DNA of 5,958 bases from positions 1 to 5,958 of the forward strand of contig DEYM01000077.1 in assembly GCA_002364555.1 (NCBI GenBank). Direction: 5' to 3'. The number at the start of each line of letters is the position of its first letter. Within the stretch, counting starts at the first letter, position 1. The position numbers were made by a program, and so were the translations under genes. Under the pieces are notes generated by a model. The model was not told the DNA's origin and made no database searches. It saw nothing but the letters and a program-made list of their open reading frames with translations. This document shows positions 1 through 5,958 of this stretch, one piece after another. The stretch comes from Phycisphaerales bacterium UBA3158. Its GTDB lineage: Bacteria; Planctomycetota; Phycisphaerae; Phycisphaerales; SM1A02.

Positions 1-891
1 GCACGCAGCGGATCAACCTTGATGGATCTAATTTTGGGGAGCTCACCTGATGCGGTGAGTGGAGGCGAGCTTCGTCGTACTGTTCCAGTTGGATGCGTGG
101 AAAATGGAATCTGCACGTGCCGCAGTGTTTTTTCCGATTGCACATTTTGGATGTCCGTCATGGACCGATGGAATGTCGATCCGATCAAGTTCTATGAGGA
201 GCAACGATCTTTGACCCGCATTAGAAGGGCATGGCGTTTGTACGCCGGCATCGGAATCGGTGGGGGAAGGGCAATGCGTTCATGGTGCCGTGATCTATCA
301 TCCTTTTATACTGCCATCGCCGCCATTTCGGATACCAGGTGCATAATCGATTCATCGAAGTCGCCCATGTACGCTCTTGCGCTGGAAGCTTGTCCCGGAA
401 TAGATCTCAGGATTATCCATCTTGTCAGGGATCCCCGCGGAGTTGCTTGGTCGCTGGGAAAGGATCAGTCGGTGAATACAGCCAAGGGTGTGCCCGCATA
501 CGTGAAACCGCAGTCTGTACGAAAAAGTGCGATTGAATGGAGGCTCGCCAACAGCCTCTCTGAGCGGTTAGCTAGATGTCTTCCGGAGACCCATCAATGC
601 AAGATCCAATACGAGGATTTCGTTGCTGACTGGCCTTCCGCTCGAAAGAAGATCGAGAGTTCTTGTGGAATCGAGTTAATACAAGATCTGAAGGATTTGG
701 AGGTCGAGGGATCTATTCCGGCCAGACACATGCTTGCGGGAAATAGACTTCGGCAGGTCGATTCGATATCTATCAAATCAGATGAATCGTGGAAGACCCA
801 AATGCCCGAAGATTGGCGAAGTGATGTAGAGCGGATATGTGGTAAGCAAATGTCTAGATTCGGATATCAGAGAATGGAGCGAGGCATCTGA
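1..891 (+). CDS. Sulfotransferase family protein, 5'-truncated by window edge
   Basis: Probable PAPS-dependent sulfotransferase that moves sulfate from 3'-phosphoadenosine-5'-phosphosulfate to a hydroxyl, here probably a sugar. The frame is open from base 1, and 296 residues plus the TGA stop are visible. The first visible residues, ARSGSTLMDLILGSSPDAVS, are the 5'-phosphosulfate-binding loop, so the TTG at 19 and ATG at 22 lie inside the protein and the true start is upstream, probably only some 10-15 residues away. Other family landmarks, numbered from base 1, are Cys38/Cys40/Cys47 with Phe49-Trp50, the DSSKSP block (117-122), the 3'-phosphate-binding block VRDPRGVAWS (142-151), YEDF (204-207) and RHMLAGNRLR (242-251). 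No frameshift or internal stop is seen. The stop overlaps the asnB start by one base. Sampled GC is about 49%, lowest in the window. Substrate unknown; the family call is firm, but activity on glycan rather than another acceptor is inferred from neighbours. Confidence 0.87.
   Translation, partial: ARSGSTLMDLILGSSPDAVSGGELRRTVPVGCVENGICTCRSVFSDCTFWMSVMDRWNVDPIKFYEEQRSLTRIRRAWRLYAGIGIGGGRAMRSWCRDLSSFYTAIAAISDTRCIIDSSKSPMYALALEACPGIDLRIIHLVRDPRGVAWSLGKDQSVNTAKGVPAYVKPQSVRKSAIEWRLANSLSERLARCLPETHQCKIQYEDFVADWPSARKKIESSCGIELIQDLKDLEVEGSIPARHMLAGNRLRQVDSISIKSDESWKTQMPEDWRSDVERICGKQMSRFGYQRMERGI
881..884 (+). promoter_or_regulatory. Shine-Dalgarno for asnB
   Basis: GAGG lies 6 bases before the ATG at 891, with a second purine-rich GGAG at 876-879. 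It sits inside the end of the sulfotransferase gene. It supports the ATG at 891, which is fixed independently because Cys2 must be the N-terminal nucleophile after removal of Met. Confidence 0.6.
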
Positions 892-2822
892 TGTGCGGCA
901 TCGTGGGGATATTCGGCGGCTCATTTTCCATCGAGCAGCGCAAGGGCCATTGCGAGAAGATGAGGGACGCCATCTCGCATCGAGGTCCGGACGATCATGG
1001 GATTTTCACATCGCCGAATGCGCCCATAGCCATGGGTCATCGACGTTTATCCATCATCGATACATCACCTGCCGGTCATCAACCGATGACAAGTCATTGT
1101 GGTCGATGGACACTCGTCTTCAATGGAGAGATCTACAATGCGAGGGAGCTGGCAGCTTCACTCGACGACTCCGTTCCGATACGTGGTCATTCGGACACAG
1201 AGGTCCTTCTTGAATCGATCGCTCGAGATGGTGTTGAAGCTGCGGTCGCTCCGGCCGTTGGCATGTTTGCATTCGCGGCTTGGGATCATCAGGACAAGAA
1301 GTTGTATCTGGTTCGGGATCGCATCGGCATCAAGCCGCTATACGTGGTCGAGCACGGTGGCTTGCTTGGATTCGCATCCGAGCTACGTTCATTCCGCCAA
1401 GTTCCGGAGCTGCATGGGAATGTATCCAGGGGCGGCCTGGCCTCACTTCTCAGGTTTGGTTACATACCTGGTCCGACTACCATTCTTGATGGCACTCGCA
1501 AGCTTGCGCCTGGTTCCATGTTGATTGCTGAGCTTCAGGATGGTGCTTTGAAGACCCGAACACATCGATGGTGGTCGATTCCCATCCCTCCCGAAGACAC
1601 TGTTGGCAATCTTGATGAACGAGAAGCCATTGAAATGGTTCGAGATGTCATCAGCCAATCAGTCTCGGATCGTCTGGTTTCGGATCGGCCACTTGGTGCA
1701 TTCCTATCAGGAGGCATCGACTCGTCACTGGTAGTGGGCATGATGGCCAGAGCGAGTACGGAATCGGTCCGTACCTACTCGATCGGTTTCGAGCAGGAGG
1801 CGTACGACGAGGCATCCCATGCTCGTGCAGTAGCGAGCCACCTTGGAACCCAGCACACCGAGTTGTACGTTCAAGAGCAGGATGCCATTGATCTGGTTCC
1901 ACAGATGGGAGCACTCTTCGATGAGCCGTTTGCGGATTCTTCACAGATTCCCACCAGTATGGTTTGTCAGTTGGCAAGACGAGATGTCGTTGTGGCGTTG
2001 TCGGGCGATGGGGGGGACGAACTCTTCGGTGGCTATGAGCGATACGCCTGGACGATGAGACTGTGGAAGCGGATCTCAAAGGTTCCAAGGCCTATCAGAC
2101 GATCCATGTCTCTGGGCCTACGGACAGTTCCAGCGCCATTGGCAGCTTCATTGGCGAAGACGATCAACCGTTGCGTTCCACGTCGCTATCAGGTTAGGAA
2201 TCCATCTGACAAGGCTCGTCTGATGTCGCAGCTCCTGGGGGCGAAGGATGCACGTGATCTCTATCAACTGCTTGTGGGTCATTGGAAGAACCCGGAACGA
2301 ATTCTGGTGGGTGGCCTTTCCCAAGAGGAGCAACCGGCCTTTCCTGATGTACCAGAGATGGACGACCGGCATGCCATGATGATGACCGACATGCTTGGAT
2401 ATCTGCCAGATGACATCTTGGTGAAGGTTGACCGAACAAGCATGAACATCGGACTGGAAGCAAGAGTTCCATTGCTGGACCACCGATTGGTTGAATTGGC
2501 TTGGCAGTTGCCGATGCAGCTGAAGGTCAGGAACGGCGAAGGTAAGTGGCTCTTGCGTCGAGTTCTGGAGGAACTCGTACCACGGGAACATTGGGATCGA
2601 CCCAAGCAGGGGTTTGGTGTTCCGATCGGACAATGGTTGCGTGGCCCGCTCAGAGACTGGTCCGAAGAGCTGCTTTCAGAGGAACGATTGAATAGAGAAG
2701 GCTTCTTCCAGCCTGGACCTGTGAGAAAGGCCTGGGATCAGCATCTCTCTGGAACACTGGACATGGGAGCCTACATGTGGGACATCCTCATGTTCCAATC
2801 TTGGCTGGAGGCGAACAAGTAG
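891..2822 (+). CDS. asnB: Asparagine synthase (glutamine-hydrolysing) family amidotransferase
   Basis: 643-residue class II glutamine amidotransferase plus ATP-pyrophosphatase synthetase. The N-terminal glutaminase releases ammonia from glutamine, and the C-terminal domain adenylates a carboxylate that the ammonia attacks. The start is exact: MCGIVGI places the nucleophile at Cys2. Glutaminase landmarks are RGPDDHG (31-37), FNGEIYN (77-83) and GHSDTE (99-104). The synthetase domain has the PP-loop SGGIDSS (273-279), SGDGGDE (371-377), DDILVKVDR (507-515, with Lys512) and RPKQGFGVP (570-578). All expected catalytic segments are present, so it looks functional. It is longer than E. coli AsnB (554 residues) and similar in size to the 600-650 residue AsnB-like proteins common in polysaccharide loci. 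In such loci homologues (for example WbpS and WbtH) are thought to amidate uronic acids rather than make free asparagine. That role is inferred here from neighbours; ordinary asparagine synthesis is not excluded. Confidence 0.95.
   Translation: MCGIVGIFGGSFSIEQRKGHCEKMRDAISHRGPDDHGIFTSPNAPIAMGHRRLSIIDTSPAGHQPMTSHCGRWTLVFNGEIYNARELAASLDDSVPIRGHSDTEVLLESIARDGVEAAVAPAVGMFAFAAWDHQDKKLYLVRDRIGIKPLYVVEHGGLLGFASELRSFRQVPELHGNVSRGGLASLLRFGYIPGPTTILDGTRKLAPGSMLIAELQDGALKTRTHRWWSIPIPPEDTVGNLDEREAIEMVRDVISQSVSDRLVSDRPLGAFLSGGIDSSLVVGMMARASTESVRTYSIGFEQEAYDEASHARAVASHLGTQHTELYVQEQDAIDLVPQMGALFDEPFADSSQIPTSMVCQLARRDVVVALSGDGGDELFGGYERYAWTMRLWKRISKVPRPIRRSMSLGLRTVPAPLAASLAKTINRCVPRRYQVRNPSDKARLMSQLLGAKDARDLYQLLVGHWKNPERILVGGLSQEEQPAFPDVPEMDDRHAMMMTDMLGYLPDDILVKVDRTSMNIGLEARVPLLDHRLVELAWQLPMQLKVRNGEGKWLLRRVLEELVPREHWDRPKQGFGVPIGQWLRGPLRDWSEELLSEERLNREGFFQPGPVRKAWDQHLSGTLDMGAYMWDILMFQSWLEANK
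2807..2811 (+). promoter_or_regulatory. Candidate ribosome binding site for the first glycosyltransferase
   Basis: GGAGG occurs 13 bases before the ATG at 2825, inside the last codons of asnB. The spacing is longer than ideal, so part of the initiation may come from ribosomes that have just terminated at 2822. It favours the ATG at 2825 over the in-frame ATG at 2777. Confidence 0.45.
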
Positions 2823-2824
2823 TC

Positions 2825-3964
2825 ATGCGCATCGTGCTCTTTACCGGTTCTCTGGCCACGGGTGGTGCCGAACGTCAGTTCGCACTGCTGGCTGGCGAAC
2901 TTGTGAAGCGGGGGCATGAAGTGCATTTTCTCACCATGGAAAGCCGTTCAGACAATCCCGACTATCTGGAACTCCTGAGAGATGTCGAGCATCATGTTCT
3001 TCATGACTGGAGATGGCCCGGTCCACTGAGACTCATTCAACTCCTTGGAATGTGGCGATCCGTTCGACGTGAACTCAAGCAATTCAATGCGGATGTCGTC
3101 TATTCGGCTCTGGAGTGGCCCAACTGGTTGGCAGCTCGAGCAGTTGCCGGAATGAGCAAGCGGCCGGTATGCGTGGCGGGAATTCGAAACTCCTCCGAAA
3201 TCATGAGCTGGAAGAGAAGGCTGCCCATCACGCTATTGGCCAAGCAGGGGCATCTTGATGGATTGATCGCCAATTCAAGGGCGGGACTCGAAGAGTCGCA
3301 TCGAATCGGCATGAAGTCGGCTTGTGAACAGGTCATCTCGAACGGCATTGATTCAACACGGTTCGGTCCGAATCCGGACGCTCGTGAGAAGATGCGTTCA
3401 GAACTGGATGTGCCGTCTGGTTCATTGCTTCTCGGGCATGTCGGCCGGATAAGCCCGATGAAGGATCACGAGACGCTTCTTCGAGGGTTTGCACTGGTTC
3501 TGAAGTCCATTTCCGAGGCCCGACTCGTCTGTGTTGGGGATGGGCCGAAGACGATACGCGATCAACTCCGGTCTCTGGCCTCACAGTTGGGTGTCGAGTC
3601 TCGCATACGCTGGATCAGCCGAGAATCCAGAATGTCGTCCCTGTACGCCGCTCTGGACGTGCTCGTCATGTCGTCCCGCGATGGTGAAGGCTTCCCGAAT
3701 GTGGTCTGCGAGGCGATGGCCTGTGAGACACCCTGTGTCGTCACCGATGTAGGCGAAGCATCGAACATAGTCGGCGACACCGGACGAACGATTCCAATCG
3801 GCAATCCGGATGCACTGGCAAGAGAGGTCGTCCATCTCAATGACGAGAAGGGCATGGGTATCCTGGCACGCCGACGAATAGAGGACCATTTCAGTGTCGA
3901 AAACATGGTGTCTCGTACGGATGCGATGCTTCAGAATGTGATGGAATCCTCAAGACGATCCTGA
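2825..3964 (+). CDS. GT4 family glycosyltransferase (first of tandem pair)
   Basis: Retaining GT-B fold glycosyltransferase of family 4, expected to move a sugar from a nucleotide-sugar to a lipid-linked glycan on the cytoplasmic side of the inner membrane. 379 residues, a normal length. The start at 2825 is chosen because MRIVLFTGSLATGGAERQ begins with the family's first beta strand and its glycine-rich GGAER loop (13-17). An in-frame ATG at 2777 would add 16 residues of non-family sequence and overlap asnB by 46 bases. The C-terminal donor domain shows VISNGID (170-176), GHVGRISPMKD (204-214) and the EX7E motif in EGFPNVVCEAMA (Glu288, Glu296), the usual nucleotide-sugar-binding glutamates. 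No signal peptide or membrane span is evident. It starts two bases after the asnB stop. Donor and acceptor cannot be read from sequence. It is paralogous to the next gene. Confidence 0.92.
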   Translation: MRIVLFTGSLATGGAERQFALLAGELVKRGHEVHFLTMESRSDNPDYLELLRDVEHHVLHDWRWPGPLRLIQLLGMWRSVRRELKQFNADVVYSALEWPNWLAARAVAGMSKRPVCVAGIRNSSEIMSWKRRLPITLLAKQGHLDGLIANSRAGLEESHRIGMKSACEQVISNGIDSTRFGPNPDAREKMRSELDVPSGSLLLGHVGRISPMKDHETLLRGFALVLKSISEARLVCVGDGPKTIRDQLRSLASQLGVESRIRWISRESRMSSLYAALDVLVMSSRDGEGFPNVVCEAMACETPCVVTDVGEASNIVGDTGRTIPIGNPDALAREVVHLNDEKGMGILARRRIEDHFSVENMVSRTDAMLQNVMESSRRS

Positions 3965-3975
3965 TCCCTTGCCGC

Positions 3976-3992
3976 GTGTATCCTGCGTACAC
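3976..3992 (+). other. Short inverted repeat abutting a start codon
   Basis: GTGTA (3976-3980) and TACAC (3988-3992) are perfect reverse complements around a 7-base loop, and the right arm ends directly against the ATG at 3993. There is no following T-run, so it is not an intrinsic terminator. A 5-base stem is weak and may be chance. If formed in mRNA it would sit at the ribosome entry site of the second glycosyltransferase. Confidence 0.3.
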
Positions 3993-5135
3993 ATGATCCG
4001 AATCGCCCATGTCATCAACAATCTCCAGACAGGTGGAGCCGAGACGACGCTGCTCCGGTTGATGGAGCACATCGATCGAAGTCGCTTCGAGCCCTTCGTC
4101 CTCGCGATGATCGGAGAGGGCACGATCGGGCCCAGGATCCGTGAACTGGATATTCCCGTCGTCGCTCTGGGCGCAGCCCGTCGGCGGCTCAGCGTGCGTA
4201 CCTTTCTCGAGATCAGAAGACAACTCAAGGAATTCCAGCCGGATGTCATCCAGTCGTGGATGTACCACTCGAACCTAGCGGCCTATCTTTCAAGAGGCGC
4301 CGTTCGAAACCGGCCTGCCCTAGCCTGGAACATCCGGCATTCACTCCACGATCTGACTCACGAGCCATGGATGACGCGACAGGTGATCAAGGCGGGGGCC
4401 AAGCGGTCGATAAAGGTCGAGGCCATCATCGCCAATTCCGCCGTGAGCATGGAACAGCATGAAGCCATCGGCTATCGCTCATCGAGAAACGAAGTCATCC
4501 CCAACGGATTCGATCTCGAGGCGCTGAAACCCGTTCCGAACGCGTCCACCAAGCTGCGTGAAGAGCTCGACATCGGCGAGTCCGCATTCATCGTTGGTTG
4601 TGCGGCCAGATTCCATCCCATGAAGGACCAGCGGATGCTGGTCAAGGCCACGGCTCAACTGGTTGAACAGGGACGTGATATCCACTGTGTCCTGATCGGA
4701 AGAGGGTGTGAGACCGGCGGAGAAGCGGAATCGCTTCGTCCATTGCTTGGAGAGCGTCTGCATCTTCTGGGTGAGCGCCGTCCACTGGCGGAAACCGTCT
4801 CCGGTCTCGACTGTCTCGCCGTTGCATCTGCATGGGGAGAGGGGTTCCCGAATGTCCTGGCCGAGGCGATGGCCTGCGAGGTTCCCTGTGTCACGACGGA
4901 TGTCGGCGATGCCGCCGCCATCGTCGCTGATCCGGACCGTGTCATTTCACCACATGATCAGGAGGCCATGGCCACCGTGATCGGCAACATGCTGGAACTC
5001 GACCCGCAAACGAGAATGGAACTGGGGCAAGCCGGTCGAAGAAGAATCCTCGAGAACTACCCGATCGCGAAGATCATCAGGCACTACGAGGATCTCTGGT
5101 CCGATCTGGCGTCATCACGGACGAGCGTCTCATGA
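3993..5135 (+). CDS. GT4 family glycosyltransferase (second of tandem pair)
   Basis: Second GT-B family 4 glycosyltransferase, 380 residues from the chosen ATG. The start at 3993 is preferred because MIRIAHVINNLQTGGAE puts the first beta strand and GGAE loop (14-17) at the usual place. A TTG at 3969 in the same frame would add eight residues (MPRVSCVH). Neither has a recognisable Shine-Dalgarno sequence, so the start is uncertain by 24 bases. Donor-domain landmarks are VIPNGFD (168-174), GCAARFHPMKDQ (202-213) and EGFPNVLAEAMA with Glu283 and Glu291 as the EX7E pair. It shares the block EGFPNV-x2-EAMACE-x-PCV-x-TDVG with the upstream gene, indicating common ancestry, but the rest is well diverged, so the two probably form different linkages. 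Its TGA overlaps the next ATG. Sugar specificity is unknown; no membrane segment or signal peptide is apparent. Confidence 0.91.
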   Translation: MIRIAHVINNLQTGGAETTLLRLMEHIDRSRFEPFVLAMIGEGTIGPRIRELDIPVVALGAARRRLSVRTFLEIRRQLKEFQPDVIQSWMYHSNLAAYLSRGAVRNRPALAWNIRHSLHDLTHEPWMTRQVIKAGAKRSIKVEAIIANSAVSMEQHEAIGYRSSRNEVIPNGFDLEALKPVPNASTKLREELDIGESAFIVGCAARFHPMKDQRMLVKATAQLVEQGRDIHCVLIGRGCETGGEAESLRPLLGERLHLLGERRPLAETVSGLDCLAVASAWGEGFPNVLAEAMACEVPCVTTDVGDAAAIVADPDRVISPHDQEAMATVIGNMLELDPQTRMELGQAGRRRILENYPIAKIIRHYEDLWSDLASSRTSVS

Positions 5136-5958
5136 GCCGTGTACTGGTCATGGGAGGATTGGCCCCGACGTTGTTTCTCTTTCGCGCACCATTGCTGCGG
5201 GCGTTGGTCGAGCGCGGACACGAAGTGATCGCCACGGCGCCGGACGAGGATGATCGGGTCGCCGACGCCATGAAGGATCTTGGTGTGCAGTGGCGACCAC
5301 TCGACTTCGAGCGCAATCGAGTCCAGCCTGTCCGGGATCTCCTCTTCGTGCAGAAGATCAGGAGACATCTCAGGGACATTCAACCCGATCGTCTGATCAC
5401 CTACACCATCAAGCCCAACATCTACGGTGGATGGGCGGCGAGATCGGAACACGTACCATCAGCCGCGATGGTGACCGGACTCGGCCAGGTGTTCACGACA
5501 CCGGGAATCCGTCGTACGTTGGCGACTCGCATGTTCCGTAGCGCCTGTCGACATCATGATCATGTGTTCGTGCAGAATCCCGATGATCGATCCGATCTGC
5601 TCGATTCGGGAATCGTGGACGATGAATCGAAGATCGTCATGACGGCCGGATCCGGAGTGGATCTCTCGGCATTCCCATCCATGCCGATGCCCGACCGTCC
5701 CATCTTCCTGATGCTGGCAAGACTTCTGGAGTCAAAGGGCGTCAGGGTTCTGATCGATGCGGCGGTGAGACTCAAGGATCACTGTCCCGAAGCATCGATT
5801 CGAATCGGAGGCATGGAGGATCCCGGAAGTGGCGGCATTCCAATGGATGAGATTCATCAAGCCCATGACAAGGGGATCATCGAGTACCTCGGTTATGTCG
5901 CGGATGTGAAGCAGGCGCTGGCCGACTGCAGCGTCTATGTACTTCCCTCCTGGTATGG
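5132..5958 (+). CDS. GT4 glycosyltransferase, CapM/PglA-like, 3'-truncated by window edge
   Basis: The reading frame is open from the ATG at 5132 to the window end (275 full codons and 2 bases) with no stop, so the C-terminal part is missing. It starts inside the stop of the previous gene (ATGA), implying translational coupling; no good Shine-Dalgarno is visible. The N-terminal acceptor domain begins MSRVLVMGGLAPTLFLFRAP and contains YTIKPNIYGG (91-100), VTGLGQVFT (114-122) and VFVQNPDD (145-152). The donor domain begins around GSGVDLSAF (173-181) and LARLLESKG (195-203), then EYLGYVADV (251-259) and VLPSWY (270-275). This block order is that of the CapM/PglA-like GT4 subgroup, whose studied members (Campylobacter PglA) add N-acetylgalactosamine to an undecaprenyl-diphosphate-linked sugar. 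The EX7E donor glutamates would fall just past the edge. The subgroup is a good match; the actual sugar is not known. Confidence 0.9.
   Translation, partial: MSRVLVMGGLAPTLFLFRAPLLRALVERGHEVIATAPDEDDRVADAMKDLGVQWRPLDFERNRVQPVRDLLFVQKIRRHLRDIQPDRLITYTIKPNIYGGWAARSEHVPSAAMVTGLGQVFTTPGIRRTLATRMFRSACRHHDHVFVQNPDDRSDLLDSGIVDDESKIVMTAGSGVDLSAFPSMPMPDRPIFLMLARLLESKGVRVLIDAAVRLKDHCPEASIRIGGMEDPGSGGIPMDEIHQAHDKGIIEYLGYVADVKQALADCSVYVLPSWY

Noticed and set aside
839..1213. 124-codon + strand frame across the sulfotransferase/asnB junction
   Set aside because: It overlaps the end of the sulfotransferase gene and the conserved glutaminase domain in another frame; the AsnB frame with Cys2 is decisive.
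1651..2088. 145-codon open frame on the - strand inside asnB
   Set aside because: It covers the complement of the PP-loop and SGDGGDE regions, is Arg/Pro/His-rich without a family signature, and is explained by codon bias of the real gene.
2148..2633. 161-codon open frame on the - strand inside asnB
   Set aside because: It lies opposite well-conserved asnB codons, and its translation shows no recognisable motif or domain; it is an antisense shadow.
3965..3992. Possible intrinsic terminator or internal promoter in the longest gap
   Set aside because: The stem is 5 bases with no U-tract, and the 28-base gap has no convincing -10/-35 pair. The downstream genes look co-transcribed.
3891..4268. 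125-codon - strand frame spanning the junction between the two tandem glycosyltransferases
   Set aside because: It overlaps the ends of two clear + strand genes, and the translation has no recognisable domain.
5602..5615. Near-palindrome CGATTC-GG-GAATCG
   Set aside because: The spacer is only 2 bases, there is no T-run, and it lies inside the last glycosyltransferase. Likely a by-product of codon use.
1..5958. CRISPR arrays, tRNA/rRNA genes, insertion sequences, attachment sites
   Set aside because: The window is essentially entirely occupied by five protein genes; no regular repeats, transposase motifs, terminal inverted repeats or structured RNA signatures were seen.

Overview
The window is a fully coding, co-oriented stretch of a bacterial surface-glycan biosynthesis locus. 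It holds five genes, all on the + strand. In order they are: a sulfotransferase-family protein whose start lies left of the window, a glutamine-hydrolysing asparagine synthase-type amidotransferase (AsnB family), two tandem GT4 (GT-B fold) glycosyltransferases, and a third GT4 glycosyltransferase of the CapM/PglA-like subgroup that runs off the right edge. Gene junctions are a 1-base overlap (TGATG at 889-893), a 2-base gap (2823-2824), a gap of 4 or 28 bases depending on which start is used, and a 4-base ATGA overlap (5132-5135). This is the layout of one co-transcribed, translationally coupled operon. No promoter, terminator, RNA gene, mobile element or CRISPR was seen, and no gene-free stretch exceeds about 28 bases. 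The operon therefore begins and ends outside the window.

Organism: a bacterium of moderate GC content (about 49% at the left and about 60% at the right, from hand counts of sampled lines). Clear Shine-Dalgarno sequences precede only some genes. GATC occurs about three times more often than base composition predicts. Nothing fixes the phylum. Gene content fits an aquatic or soil Gram-negative or planctomycete-like bacterium with a large exopolysaccharide/O-antigen locus, but this is a guess.

How the genes may work together (inference): the three glycosyltransferases would add successive sugars from nucleotide-sugar donors to a lipid-linked acceptor at the cytoplasmic face of the inner membrane. 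The last one resembles enzymes that act early on undecaprenyl-diphosphate-linked sugars. In glycan loci AsnB-type proteins are thought to amidate uronic acids or amino-acid substituents. The sulfotransferase could transfer sulfate from PAPS to a sugar. The predicted product is a charged (sulfated and/or amidated) polysaccharide or glycoconjugate.

No radically new system is evident. The most noteworthy points are the pairing of a sulfotransferase with an amidotransferase in one operon, a left-to-right rise in GC content, and the GATC excess.
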